DNA of 64,000 bases from contig RPFO01000213.1 in the NCBI GenBank assembly GCA_009746045.1, positions 3,206,266-3,270,265 on the forward strand, given 5' to 3'. The notes under the pieces were generated by a model. It was not told the origin of the DNA. It was given only the letters and a program-made list of their open reading frames with translations, and ran no database searches. This stretch comes from Mesostigma viride (taxonomy: Eukaryota > Streptophyta > Mesostigmatophyceae > Mesostigmatales > Mesostigmataceae). Of the stretch, positions 40,313 to 52,403 are shown piece after piece (position 1 is the stretch's first letter; every line of letters begins with the position of its first letter). A program made the translations under genes and the position numbers.

Positions 40313-40848
40313 TTGTATTTTGTAGGCTTGGCGCAGCGCGCAAACCCGAAGGGCGACTCGATGGCCGCGGCCGGCGCATTGGGGCGACTCGATGGCCGCG
40401 GCCGGCGCATTGCGTGGTGCACACCGGCCACCGGAGGGCGGAGGCACACACCTTGGTGGGGCGAATTAGAAACTTGGCGCCAAAACCATTTTGAGCGCGC
40501 CAAGGAATTTGAGCGCGGCCACATTGGTTCTAGCCAAAAATCACTTGCGTGCTTACTGGCAATGGCGGTTTAGCGTTCCCCCAAGCTCGGATCAAACAGG
40601 AGAAAAGCGTAAACACCGGGCCGTCCCTATCTATTTTACACATGCGGGGTCGGGTTTCCATTTTGCGTTAGGACGCTTTGTTGCTGCAGAGCCTTTCCAG
40701 CATAGTGGGAGCGAACGATGCTGCGACATGGCTGACCAGCAGGATCTGGAATTCCTATTTCGTTTGCGCGTTCAAGATGAGTACGGGGCAGACAAGTGAT
40801 TATATATACCATAAAATTTGGTAAATCATCAGCCTGAATTTGGACAAC
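40313..40848 (+). promoter_or_regulatory. POLA2 upstream region with E2F-like sites
   Basis: TTGGCGCCAAAA at 40474-40485 contains, on the minus strand, the E2F consensus TTTSSCGC. A second, weaker site, GCGCGCCAAG, is at 40495-40504. E2F controls S-phase genes in plants, algae and animals, and DNA polymerase alpha genes are common targets. A TATATATA-like box at 40801-40808 lies 41 bases before the ATG. A 31-bp block (GGGCGACTCGATGGCCGC...) is tandemly duplicated at 40351-40412. A 23-codon frame (40728-40799) could act as an upstream ORF if transcription starts above it; if the TATA-like box is used it would not be transcribed. Confidence 0.5.
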
Positions 40849-43800
40849 ATGGCGTTCGACTCCAAAGATATTATCGTCGAATTTGAAGACAACAACTTCC
40901 CAGTGAAGGATGACGACGTCACCGTCCAATGTACGCATTAAGTCGATGTGTAGTTGCATTCTACACAGAATTGTTTGTCATGCAGACATTGCTCTTGTGA
41001 CGTGTCCTCCCCTGACTTGACACTTAACCATCAAACCGTAGCGTCCAGGGGATGATATCCGTAAATCGCCCATTAATTATTGAAGTAACGTACAGGCGAC
41101 AGCGGATGCCAACGCAGAACATCTGCTTATACAGCCAAACGGACTCTTTTTAAAGCGGGGCCCGGGCACAAAAGGAGAGGGCCGTGCGTATGTGTATGAG
41201 TGTGCGCATGCGTGGATGTCTCACCTGGTAGAGTGGTCAAGGGGGGAAGGGGGGGAACAGGCAGGCACGGGGGGGGGGGAGGGTGGAAAGGGGCGACGAT
41301 GGCGAAAGGCAACACGAAATGAGGGACGGGGGGGGGGGCAGAGAGTGTGTCTGCATTTTTCCGCACTCAGCCTGATTGATCAGGTACGTATATCTTACGC
41401 ACACAACTGCAACATTGGTGGCAATACAATGACCCCAACTCACCCGGCCAATGCACCCACCCAACTCAACTGCCCATGTCACCCACCCAAGTCACCCGCC
41501 CAATCACCCACCCAACCCACCCACCCAACGCACCCCACCAACTCACCCACCCAACTCACCCGCCCAACTCACCACCAACTCACCCACCCAACTCACCCGC
41601 CCATTGCACCCCCCCAACTCACCCGCCCATATACCCAACCATACCCACCCAACCCAGCCGCCCAACTCACCCACCCAACTCACCCACCCAACTCACCCGC
41701 GAAATCACCCACCCAACCCACCCTTCCCTCATCGGCATCCCCACCACTGCCGCCGCCACCACCAACAACAACACCAACAAGAACCCTCTCAGCTGCTTAC
41801 CTATCAGTATCTATTTGCTCACACTGCTTATATAAACAAGGCGTCTCTAACGCACTGTTAACCTGCTCCATAGGCCTGCACGGTGTATCTGAGCTATGTA
41901 ATTGTGCGGTTTATCTGCGCTATGTAATTGTGCGGTTTATCTGCACTATTGAGTTGCAATGTTCATCTGCGCTATTTTGCTGCACGCTTTATCTGTCCTT
42001 GTTTATTTCGCGGTTCATCCGTGTGCGTGCGCCCGCCCGCGCGCAGTGCTGTCCCTGTGCACCACCTTTGGCGTGGCGCCCAGGGACCTGGTCTCCAAGT
42101 ACGAGCTGTTCCACCTCAACCGCGCGTTCTCGGACTGGACGGTCACCAGCCAGCGGGTGGAAGGGTTCCGAAGCTATCTGACGGACGTTATGAGCCGCAA
42201 CATGAGGAAGCAGCTGCAGGGGAAGCCGGGTGCCAAGGGGGGCCTGATGGATGACAGCAATGGATTGTGAGTGGCATGAATGCGTCCATTCGCTATCGAA
42301 CGCCTTAGTTTTGTTTCATCTAATTTAATCCGGATTCAATTCACAGTGTAGTCACCTTGATAGTAAGTATCCTAATCAATGTGTACTCATTAGTACACTA
42401 GTCAGGAATATACTAGCCTATGTGTACTCATTAGTACACTAGTCAGGAATATACTAGCCTATGTGTCTCTGGGGATGTCGCAGAGCGCGCTGTTGGGAGC
42501 GGCATCTTGCGTAGGCTTTGAAAGGTGGTGGCCTTGTAGGGGCATTTCACGGTGCATAGCGCTTGGTGCCTGGAACTGTGGCGGGCGTGTGTTCCGTTGT
42601 CTCTGCGCCATGATGCCACAGCCCAGGGAATAGGAGCAAGTGTAGGAACTGTGCTAGTTGTGAGATTGTCCACCACTAGGCCTTAGCCGACATCACAGCT
42701 AGGCAGGGGATAGGAAGCGTGATGCCTCTACTAGTAGGACAGTGTGTCCTTGGCTGATTGTGGTGGCCAGCGAATCTTATTCACTCACTGTGCAGAGCTC
42801 ATGGCTTGCGTACTGAACTCCCTGCCCATACTTGCCACCCTGTCCATGCTTCCACCCACCCATGATACGTAATCATCATGTCATGCCCATACTTTATCAC
42901 CATGTCATGCCCATACTTTATCACCATGTCATGCCCATACTTTATCACCATACCCTCACTGTTGCCATTACAACCACCAACGTACTCACCACCTGGTTAT
43001 TATTACTATTATTGTTATATTTTTTTGTTATTATTAGTATGATCCCTGTCCTGGTGACCGTCGACATTATTGTCTCGTTGTTATCTTTGTGATTATTGTC
43101 ACGATGGTTGTTGTTATCATTATTGTCTGGTTGTTATCTTTGTGATCATTGTCACGATGGTTGTTGTTATCATTATTGGCTTGTTATTTTCGGGGTTATT
43201 GTAACGATGGCGGAGGTCATGATCACTGTCCTATTGTTATCGCTGTGATCACTGTCACGTTGGGCGGGCACAGCCTGGGCTCCAGTGACGCGGCCATCCA
43301 AGCAGCGCTGTGGGAGGGACGGGAGAGCGTTGGCGGCAAGTCCTCCATGCTGACACCCGCCACCACGAAGCGGCAGAAACGCGAGGGGGTGGCCGAGGCG
43401 CTCGCCAAGAGCGCCACCCCCGTGCCCGTGATGCCCAGCCCCGGCACCCCCTCCCCGGTGGGCCAGCCGCGGTCCTCCCTATCGGCCACCCCCGTGAGCC
43501 ACACGCCAGGGGCGTTCAAGACCAGGGTCGTGCGGGGAGCCATCCAACAGATTATCAACGGGCATCTGCCGAGGGCGGGGGAGGCGGTCGATGAGGAGGG
43601 GGCACCGCTGGTGTCCGAAGGGTGTGACCTGGAGGTGTTGGGCGGGCCAGGGCCTGACGGGTGGCAGCGCGTGCGGTACATGAGTGACCGGCTACAGGAC
43701 AAGGTAGGCGCGTCGCCAGGGCCTTTGTGTGTGGGAAGCGGCGGGGGGGGGGGGGGGGCGGGGGGAAGCCAGAGGCACACAAGAGGGGGCAGGCTGGTTA

Positions 43801-44215
43801 TGTTTTCCTCTTTTTGTTTCCCTTTTTCTGGTACGTACAAATCATTTTGTTATATACATCCATCATGTTATGATTTTTCTGCAGCCTCCCAATTATTTGA
43901 GCTCTTGAATGTGGTTGTGGTTTTGTGCCGGCGTTTTTCCGGCGAAAGGGGGCAGCCGGTGCATGCCTTGGGTTCATGTCGAGAATGATGGGAGTGCCTT
44001 GTTCAGGATGGGTTGGGGGCGTATCACCTACATCGAGGTAGTTTGTGGAATGCCGTGCATTGCCTGCGCTTGGTGGGAAACTATGACCTGGCACGTCTAT
44101 TTCCAGTTGTGTGTGTGCATTTTGATGGCATGGCAACACATGATTGGCTTTGCACCACATGGCATGCGCAGCTGTGGCCAAGGATGGGCATCGTCAGCTG
44201 CTCATGCTGTTGTAC

Positions 44216-44249
<34 letters not shown>

Positions 44250-47200
44250 TAATATCATTGTCACATATTTATAATAGCAATAATAATAACAACAATAATA
44301 CATTCAAATAAATAGGAAATAATATAAACAATTACAAATCAATAGCAGCATGATAACGATAATGACTTTCACCCCCATCACTCACCACGTGTGCCTTGCA
44401 GGCCGCGGTGTGGGAGGATCGGATTCTGGCGTTTGGCGATGAGCTGGCGCGGCGGCTGGGGCTTGAGAGCTTCCCACCCGTGAACGTGGCCATCCAGGTA
44501 TGGAGGGGGGGTGCAGCCATGTGAGGGTGGATTTGTTACTACTTCTCAACGTTGCCTATCACGATTAGCGGCCGATGTGTGTATGGTGTGCGTATGCGCA
44601 GTACATGCGGGGAGAGCAGGGGGAGTAGCGTCTGTGTGGGGTGCGAACTGCTCTGGTAGCAGCGCATTAAAAAAAAAAAATAAAAGAAATCCGCAGCACG
44701 TCTGCTCTGGTAGCAGCACGTTCCGAGTTACTGTGGGGTCGTACTTTGCTGACTCTGCCACCTCGTCTTTGACCATAATATACTGGGTCTGCCAGCTATA
44801 GTGGCCACCCCAAGCTTCTGCCTTGCACGACCTCTCTCCATGTGGAATTTGAACTCTAAAGCCTCGCTTTTCACCTTTATAATGAATATTCCCTATAATA
44901 CACTGGTTCCGCCCGCTTAAAGAGATACAGCGCCTTAAGGTCATACGTGCTGCACTCTTGTTGTCTGCAGGAGCCTGTCACGGTGGTGGGGCGCATTGTC
45001 AGCGATGGGGAAGGGCGGCTGAACGACAAATCGGTCCTGCTGGAGGGCAGGTATGCGTGGAGCAAGCCCGCACCTTTAAGGGCATCTGCGCTGTGCAGCA
45101 GTACTGCAGCCTACGGTGGGATAGGTCTTAGTGCAGCAGTACTGTTGCCTACGGTGGGATAGGTCTTAGTGCAGCAGTACTGTTGCCTACGATGGGATAG
45201 GTCTTAGTGCAGCAGTACTGTTGCCTACGGTGGGATAGGTCTTAGTGCAGCAGTACTGTTGCCTGCGGTGGGATAGGTCTTAGTGCAGCAGTACTGTTGC
45301 CTACGGTGGGATAGGTCTTAGTGCAGCAGTACTGTTGCCTACGGTGGGATAGGTCTTAGTGCAGCAGTACTGTTGCCTACGGTGGGATAGGTCTTAGTGG
45401 AGTGCGGCTTGTCGTTCACATCTGCACGCGCCTGCCTTGAAGCCCCCAGCGCATGCACTTACAAGCAGTCATTAATAATTTCCGTAGGGCCTCACTTCCC
45501 TCGTACAAAAATGGCAAGATATCCGCCTCTCCCTGTGTAGTTTGATGCTGTGTGGTGTTCTCTAATGCTTTTCAGTCCGTGCTTGTCTGCACCATGCATT
45601 CTGAGTTAACGCCCTGATGTGGGTCACACATCCCGACTGTTGACGTCGCCAGCAGAAATCACGCCATGCTGGTCAAGATGGTGGTCCCAACTTTACCCTG
45701 CGGTTGTCAACTGTTGTTGCCTTTGATGTTTTTTATCCCGCCAGCATGAAGCATTGCGGTGGCGCGCGCGTGAAGCTGGAGCTGCGCGATGTCCTGCAAT
45801 ACTCGGTCTTCCCCGGGCAGGTGCGGTGGCGATAGGATAGGATCGACTTCAGCAGCCTTAAACCTGGCTTTTTAGAGAGTAGTTGGTGCAGCTATCGATG
45901 TTCCCCCACTAGCCCATTTGCTTTCCTGCTCCTCCCACCCGTTTGTGCCCTTCCCCCGACTCCCCCCCCACACACACACACTACCCTCGATGCGTTCTCA
46001 CGACACCTGCGGTGTGGTCGCTGACTTTGCATCATCCCCACGCCCCCTCCTATAAATGCCCGACATGCCAGTTCTTTTGCCTTTTGTCCGGGGGGTGTCC
46101 CGGGACATTGTCGGATCGGCCTTCATATAGGCTCAAGGTACCCAAAATCCCCTAGCCCGCAGCCATCCACACCATGACCCGGATCCTACGAACTTGCATC
46201 TATATTTAATTTATTTCGCCCACAACAGATTGTGGGCGTGACTGGCTGCAACCCGAGCGGCCACTGCCTCGTGGCCCAGAAGGTCTACTGCTCGCTGCCG
46301 CCACCGCCACCCACACGACCACCCCGGTCCCTGTCAGGCCATGCAGCTGCCGCGGCCGAGAGCAAGGAGGGGGGGGATGGCCAGGCCACGTCAGCGAATG
46401 GGGCCACCGCCAATGGAGATGGCGCGGTGGCCAATGGGTCAGCGGCGAGTGGGCCCGCGAGCGACCAGGCTGCGGGGATCAAGGCGTGCCCCTTGTCCTT
46501 TGTGAGTCACGAAGAGCCGTGAGAAAGAGCATGGGTGCCCGGGAGAGTATTTTCGGCTGGCTTGGTGTATATTGGGGTGTGTATTTGGTATCAAAACCAG
46601 TGGTGAGTGGGCTGAATTTTCATCCTGGGTCGACATGGATGTAAAGTAGTGCCTATTTCCTTTTTGTGGTTAAGGACAAGCTGTGTTCTGTGCACGGCAT
46701 TCACCGGCCGTGTCGTAGTCCTTGCCAAGTGTGAACAGTACCCACACGCTGGATCGGCACATCTCCGCAAGCGCGGCGTCGTGGACTCTCAGAAAGCGGC
46801 GTCTCTGCCTGGCCTTACCCGCGGGACGCTGTGATGTGAGCTTGCGGGGATGAGGCATGAGACGCATACTCCTGGGATATGGATACGGGGCCACCTCCGC
46901 GCGCCTACCTGTGTGTCATCCGCCTCAACGCGCTTAGCTGTTTGTGAGCTATCAGACTTGTCACACGACCCACTTAACTTACTGGATCAATTGGCCAAGT
47001 TCCTGATTTCAAACACGAACAACGAGACATACTGTATTGCTGGCATACCATCTTGCCCCGACGAGGGTGCAGCCGTGCTCCTTTTCCGTAATGTGTATTA
47101 TTTGATTTGACTTCCAAAGATCCTCTGGTTGCTGCCATCCACCAGCTGGCATCGCTGGCCTGCTCTTCTGCTGGCACCCGCTCCTGCGGGATCTCGATGT

Positions 47201-50200
47201 GGCCGCTCGCGGCCTGCACGCAACCTTGCCAAGGCCGCGCTTCCCCTCTGCATAGGCAAGGTCCTGCCACTTTCCATTCAATGGGCAAGATAGGGGCCCT
47301 ACGCCCGTAAGGGTTCATAATGCCCGTAAGCTCATCCTGCGGCTAACATGACTGGCGCACCCGCTTGATGGGATTTGGTTCCGGCCCCCTCGATCAATCC
47401 AAAAAGAATCAAACGCTCCTTTGGATAGGCCAGCAGCCATCGAGTGGCCATTTGCTGGGTGATGTGCATGTTTGACACACACCCTGGTGTCCATCGCGAT
47501 CGTCTTTCCCCTGCAATTCCCTGCGGTGGTGTGTGCCCCCTTCACCACCACCACCACCACCACCACCATGATGGAGTGCTACGGCGATGCTGTGGCCCTT
47601 TGACTCGCTCATCTTGTTGATCAACACCCCCTGCTGCTCCTTCAACATTATGGCAAGCCTTGCGGAGCCGTGGAGCCGTGGCTGCGATGCGCGCCCTCAC
47701 GTCCCTGTCCTGTATCCCCCCCCCTCCCCTGTCCTCTGTCATGCACGGATGGCCTGTCCCAGGTGGTAGCGTCGGGCCCCTTCACCACGACCGAAGACCT
47801 CTCCTTCGAGCCCCTCGAGGATGTGCTCAGCTACGCGACGGAGCACAAGCCGGACGTGCTGATACTGGTGGGTGGCCATGCACCCACCGTTCACGGTAGT
47901 ACAATAGCGAATGTAGTATGACACTGCCAAATATTGCTTACAGCACGACTATAGTACAGTGTACCACTATAATACAATGTACTTAATATTGCTTACAGCA
48001 CAAGCCCGACGTGCTGTTGCATATGGGTGGATACGCCTGGAGCGCGACTAAAGTATACTGTGCCACTATAGTACAGTGTACCACTACAGTACAGTGTACT
48101 TATACCGTGTAGGCAAAGCGTGTAGTGAACTTGTATCATCAAGCTCTCTCCTTTAACCCGAGCGCTAGGCTGCTGTTGCTGGTGGGTGCCCATGCAGCCA
48201 CAACATACTGATGATGACCGTGTACCGTAGCACAGTGTAGGCACCTCTATGGTTATATTGAACTAGAGAATGGCCCAGGAGTTTGATCGTTGCCTGTTGA
48301 TGGGTGCCAATACAAGCATCTGTCCCGCCCGACCAGTGCGGGAACAGTGAAGGAAGCTGTCGCTTTCTACAGTGTGCTCACTTGTAGCATGTAGGTCATC
48401 CAACGACAGGTCTGTTAGTCAAGTTTGCCTTGCGAAGCTAGCAGCGTTGAATAGCTGCCAGCGTTGTTCATCCTTTCGACACCATGAGACTAGTGGCAAT
48501 CGTTCCAATCATCTGTCATCGTGCAAGCTGCCGAATCAATTTGGTTTCTCGCGCTGGAAGCGGGTTTGCCTGAAGGCAGGACGGCAAGGTAGGTGGCTGG
48601 GGAGGTGGATGGCGAGGTGGATGGGGAGGTGGATGGGGATGGGGATCACATGGGGGCTTGTGGTTGCTTGTTTCGGTGCCGGTGGGGGTGGAGGAACATG
48701 GATGGGGACATGGATGGCTTGGGAACTGATGGGGAGCGAATGGCGTGGATGGGACTAATGGGGTGGTGGGAACACGGACGGCTTGGGGCGACCCACCGAA
48801 TGACTCGCCTGCCTGCCTGTCTGCCTGTGCATCCGTCACTCGCGTGCTTGTGCATGAGTCGCTTTGTTCTTGCACTAATTTCATTTGTTCTGACTCTATC
48901 TTATCTGTTCTTGATCTATTACATCTAATCTTGCTCTATTTTATTTGTTCTCACTCTACTTGATTTGTTGTTACTCTGTCTCATTTGCTCTTGCTCTATT
49001 TCATGTTGTACGGCAGCTGGGCCCGTTTGTAGACCGCACGCACCCGCTCGTGCGGCAGGGCGGCGTGGACGCGCGCTTCGAAGACATCTTCGCACACGAG
49101 GTCCACGACAGGGTACGCCACGGGGCTGCATATCCGTGACGCCCCTGATTCCATGTCGATACCTGCTATAAAAAGCAATGGCCGACTTGGGGCGAAATTC
49201 CTTAGCCAGTCCTCCGCAAGGCCGCTTGAGTATGTTGTCCCAATAAAGATCTGTAAGTACAGCACATTGTAAGAGCAGGCCCGTGACAGTGAGGTCGTTG
49301 GCTTGTAGTTAGGGTAGCTGGGACAAACGCCCTCTAAGTGTGGGAGTCCTAATCAACATACTTAGGGCGAGAGCATATTAGATAGCGCCTGTCCCAGCTA
49401 TGCCAACCACAAGCCAACGGCCTCCTTGTCACGGGCCTGCTGGTGGTATTCAAAAGGTTGTTGCGGTGTCGATGAGCCTGCTATTAACCTTGGCGTCACT
49501 GGACCCATGGTTGCTGCTGAATGGTAATGCAGGAGCCGCATGCCTTCCTGCACGCAAGCCCCAAAGCCAGCAGGAGCCCTGGGTGATGCGGGCACCCGGG
49601 CATTCTCCGGGTTGCCCCATTTTCTTTTCTTAATTCTCATCGGACGAAATATTCAGCCCGACCAATATGTACTGGAAACCAACCCCAGTGCCACCCGTGG
49701 CCCGCACATGCATGCTAGGTGCTACCCGAACCTTTCGAGGCCGAACTGACTTGTATGTGCAAGGCCGTGCGGATGCCTAATATAGACAGAGCAGTGTGTC
49801 TAGTGTAGAGGCCTGAATCTGATAGAGGCCTTAACTTAGTAGATGTGTGGGTAGAGGCCTGACTTGAAAACTTTTCTGGATAGAGGCCTGTACCTATTAG
49901 ATGTCTTGCTGACCCACTCATGTTCTTATGCTGCCTCACCTGCCCTTCCACCCCACCTGCCCCTTCCACCCCACCTGCCCCTTCCACCCCACCTGCCCCT
50001 ACCACCCAACCTGCCCCTTCCACCCCACCTGCCCCTTCCACCCCACCTGCCCTTTCCACCCCACCTGCCCCTTCCACCCCACCAGGTGCAGGAGTACCTG
50101 ACCAAGCAGGCGTTGGCGGGCGCTCGCTGCCACGCGATTCTTGTGCCGTCACCGCTGGACGCGCACCACGCCCCCCTGTTCCCCGCGGTAAGCCTTGCTT

Positions 50201-52336
50201 CACAGACGGGACTGCGCTGCTCCCTCTCTTGCCAGCCAGCCGCGCGGGCAGGCAGCCAGCCAGCCAACAAACCAGGCACAGCCTGCCAGCTAGCGCCACA
50301 ATTCAGGTCCATGCATGGTTGCTTCTGGTGCGTGCATACCCACACAGTTGGGGGGCAACCGCAGACAACCCCCCACCGCTGCTGCCTGTTGTCACCGCCC
50401 ACCAACGGAAGATGATGACGGAGTCCGCCTGGCGTTTGGAGTCTCCCATCGCCACATCGCCCAGTCAATTTTTCTTGGGGCATCGTCATCATGGAGATGG
50501 GAGCGGATAACCACATTTTCACCCGGGCTTGCTGTATGTCATTACCACATTCTCACCCGGGCTTTGCTGTATGCCATCTCGTGCGATGTGTTCCTCTTAA
50601 CGCATGCTGTGGTGACTGCCCCACTGACCCTCTCATGCCCCACAGACCCTCTCATGCCTCATGCCGGAAGCATGTTGGAGTAGCCCCGCCGCAGTTCCAT
50701 GCTTACATATAACCCGGCCCCACCTGCGTTGCTGCCTTTGTCTTGCCCACCCCCTCAACCATGTGGGCTGCCTCCCACAGGCCCCCTTTGACGTGGACGA
50801 GGAAGACGTGGAGGGTGGCAAGGAGGGAGCCAAAGTGAGTGGCGGGTGGCAGTAACCACATGCAGGCTTGGGACACGATTCTATCTGTTGTTGCTCCCTT
50901 TGTTGCTTCCTTGGTTGCTTCCTGTGTTGCTTCCTGTGTTGCTTTGTTGCTCCCTTAGTCCCTTTCCATTGTTCAAAATGTGAGGGCCGGTGCGACACAC
51001 CGAGGCCTCGGCATCCTGCTTGCCGCATGATGTGTCGCATGGACTGCATCGGCCTCCTGCTTGCTCATGTCGCACTGTGTCGCTGGGTGCCCCATCTCAC
51101 CTGGTACCCCTCCCCGCCTGCCCATCTTGTTTGCCCTCCTGCCCGTGTGCTCTCACTCACAGGTTACCTGCGTCAGCAACCCCTGCACCATCCGCTGCGG
51201 GGAGGTGTGTGCACACATCTTTGTTCCTTGTTCCTTGTCTCCTTGTCTCCTTGTCTCCTTGCTCCTTGCTCCTTGCTCCCTGCTCCTTGCTCCTTGCTCC
51301 TTGCTCCCTGCTCCTTGCTCCTTGCTCCTTGCTCCTTGCTCCTTGCTCCTTGTTTGTGTAGTACGTGCCAGACACTGTATGCAGTTGCTCCCATGCCCCT
51401 GTCTCCCTCTCCCGACTCATCCCCCCCCCCCCCCAAACACCACGCATCACAGATACCGACAGACACGGCATCCACTGCGGGCAAATTCATCCCTTGCCGT
51501 CCATTGGTTGGCCAACAGGCGGGCATGATTTCCTCGTCTCGCCTCATCATGAGACAACCGTGTGCTTGTACTCGTGTTTTCCTCATTGGATGCTGCGTGG
51601 TGGCGTGGGGCCTGTGTTCTGTGCGATTGGTCTCTTGGATACCCAAGGAGGGAGTTCAATCCTTTATAACATCAAGTCCTCCAAAATGCATTGTGGCTGA
51701 ATGCAGTTGGTGCTGGCGCTCTCCACGGTCGACGTGCTCAAGCACCTGAGCGCCGAAGAGATCTCCCGCGGGCACTCGAGCGACCGCCTCAGCAGGCTGG
51801 CCAGCCACCTGGTGGGGCAGAGATGGTGCGTGGCCGTCCCAAGAGTATGGCACTTGACTTTTGTGTGCTTTTCGTGGATTGTTCAATTAGATTATAACTA
51901 AATGGATCACTAGACAACATTTGCTATCGGATTATAACGATTGGATCACTAGACAACATTTGCTATCGGATTATAACGATTGGATTACTAGACAACATTT
52001 GCTATCGGCTATTTGCAACCTGCTACGAAATTCGGCTGGACTGATCACTGACTTGAGGTGTTGAAGCAGCTTTGCGGTTGTCAGCCTGTGGGTAGCAACA
52101 GCCATATTTTCGAGTGGTAAGTCAGCCGTTGTGGACTTGCCGCCGAGCAGATTGTCTGTTTGCATGTTCAGTGCATTGCGGCCACATATCTTGGCAAACC
52201 CTCACACACACACAATTCAGCCCATCTTCTTTCACCCTTTCTTCCTTTTCACTCGTTTCTTCTTTCCCTCAACATTATTGTCCGCTCTTCTCACATTTCT
52301 ATCCCTCGCGCCCCCACCACCCCCCCCCACCCCCCC

Positions 52337-52403
<67 letters not shown>

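Noticed and set aside
45093-45396. Regular 38-bp repeats as a CRISPR-like array
   Set aside because: Units are contiguous without unique spacers, within a eukaryotic intron.
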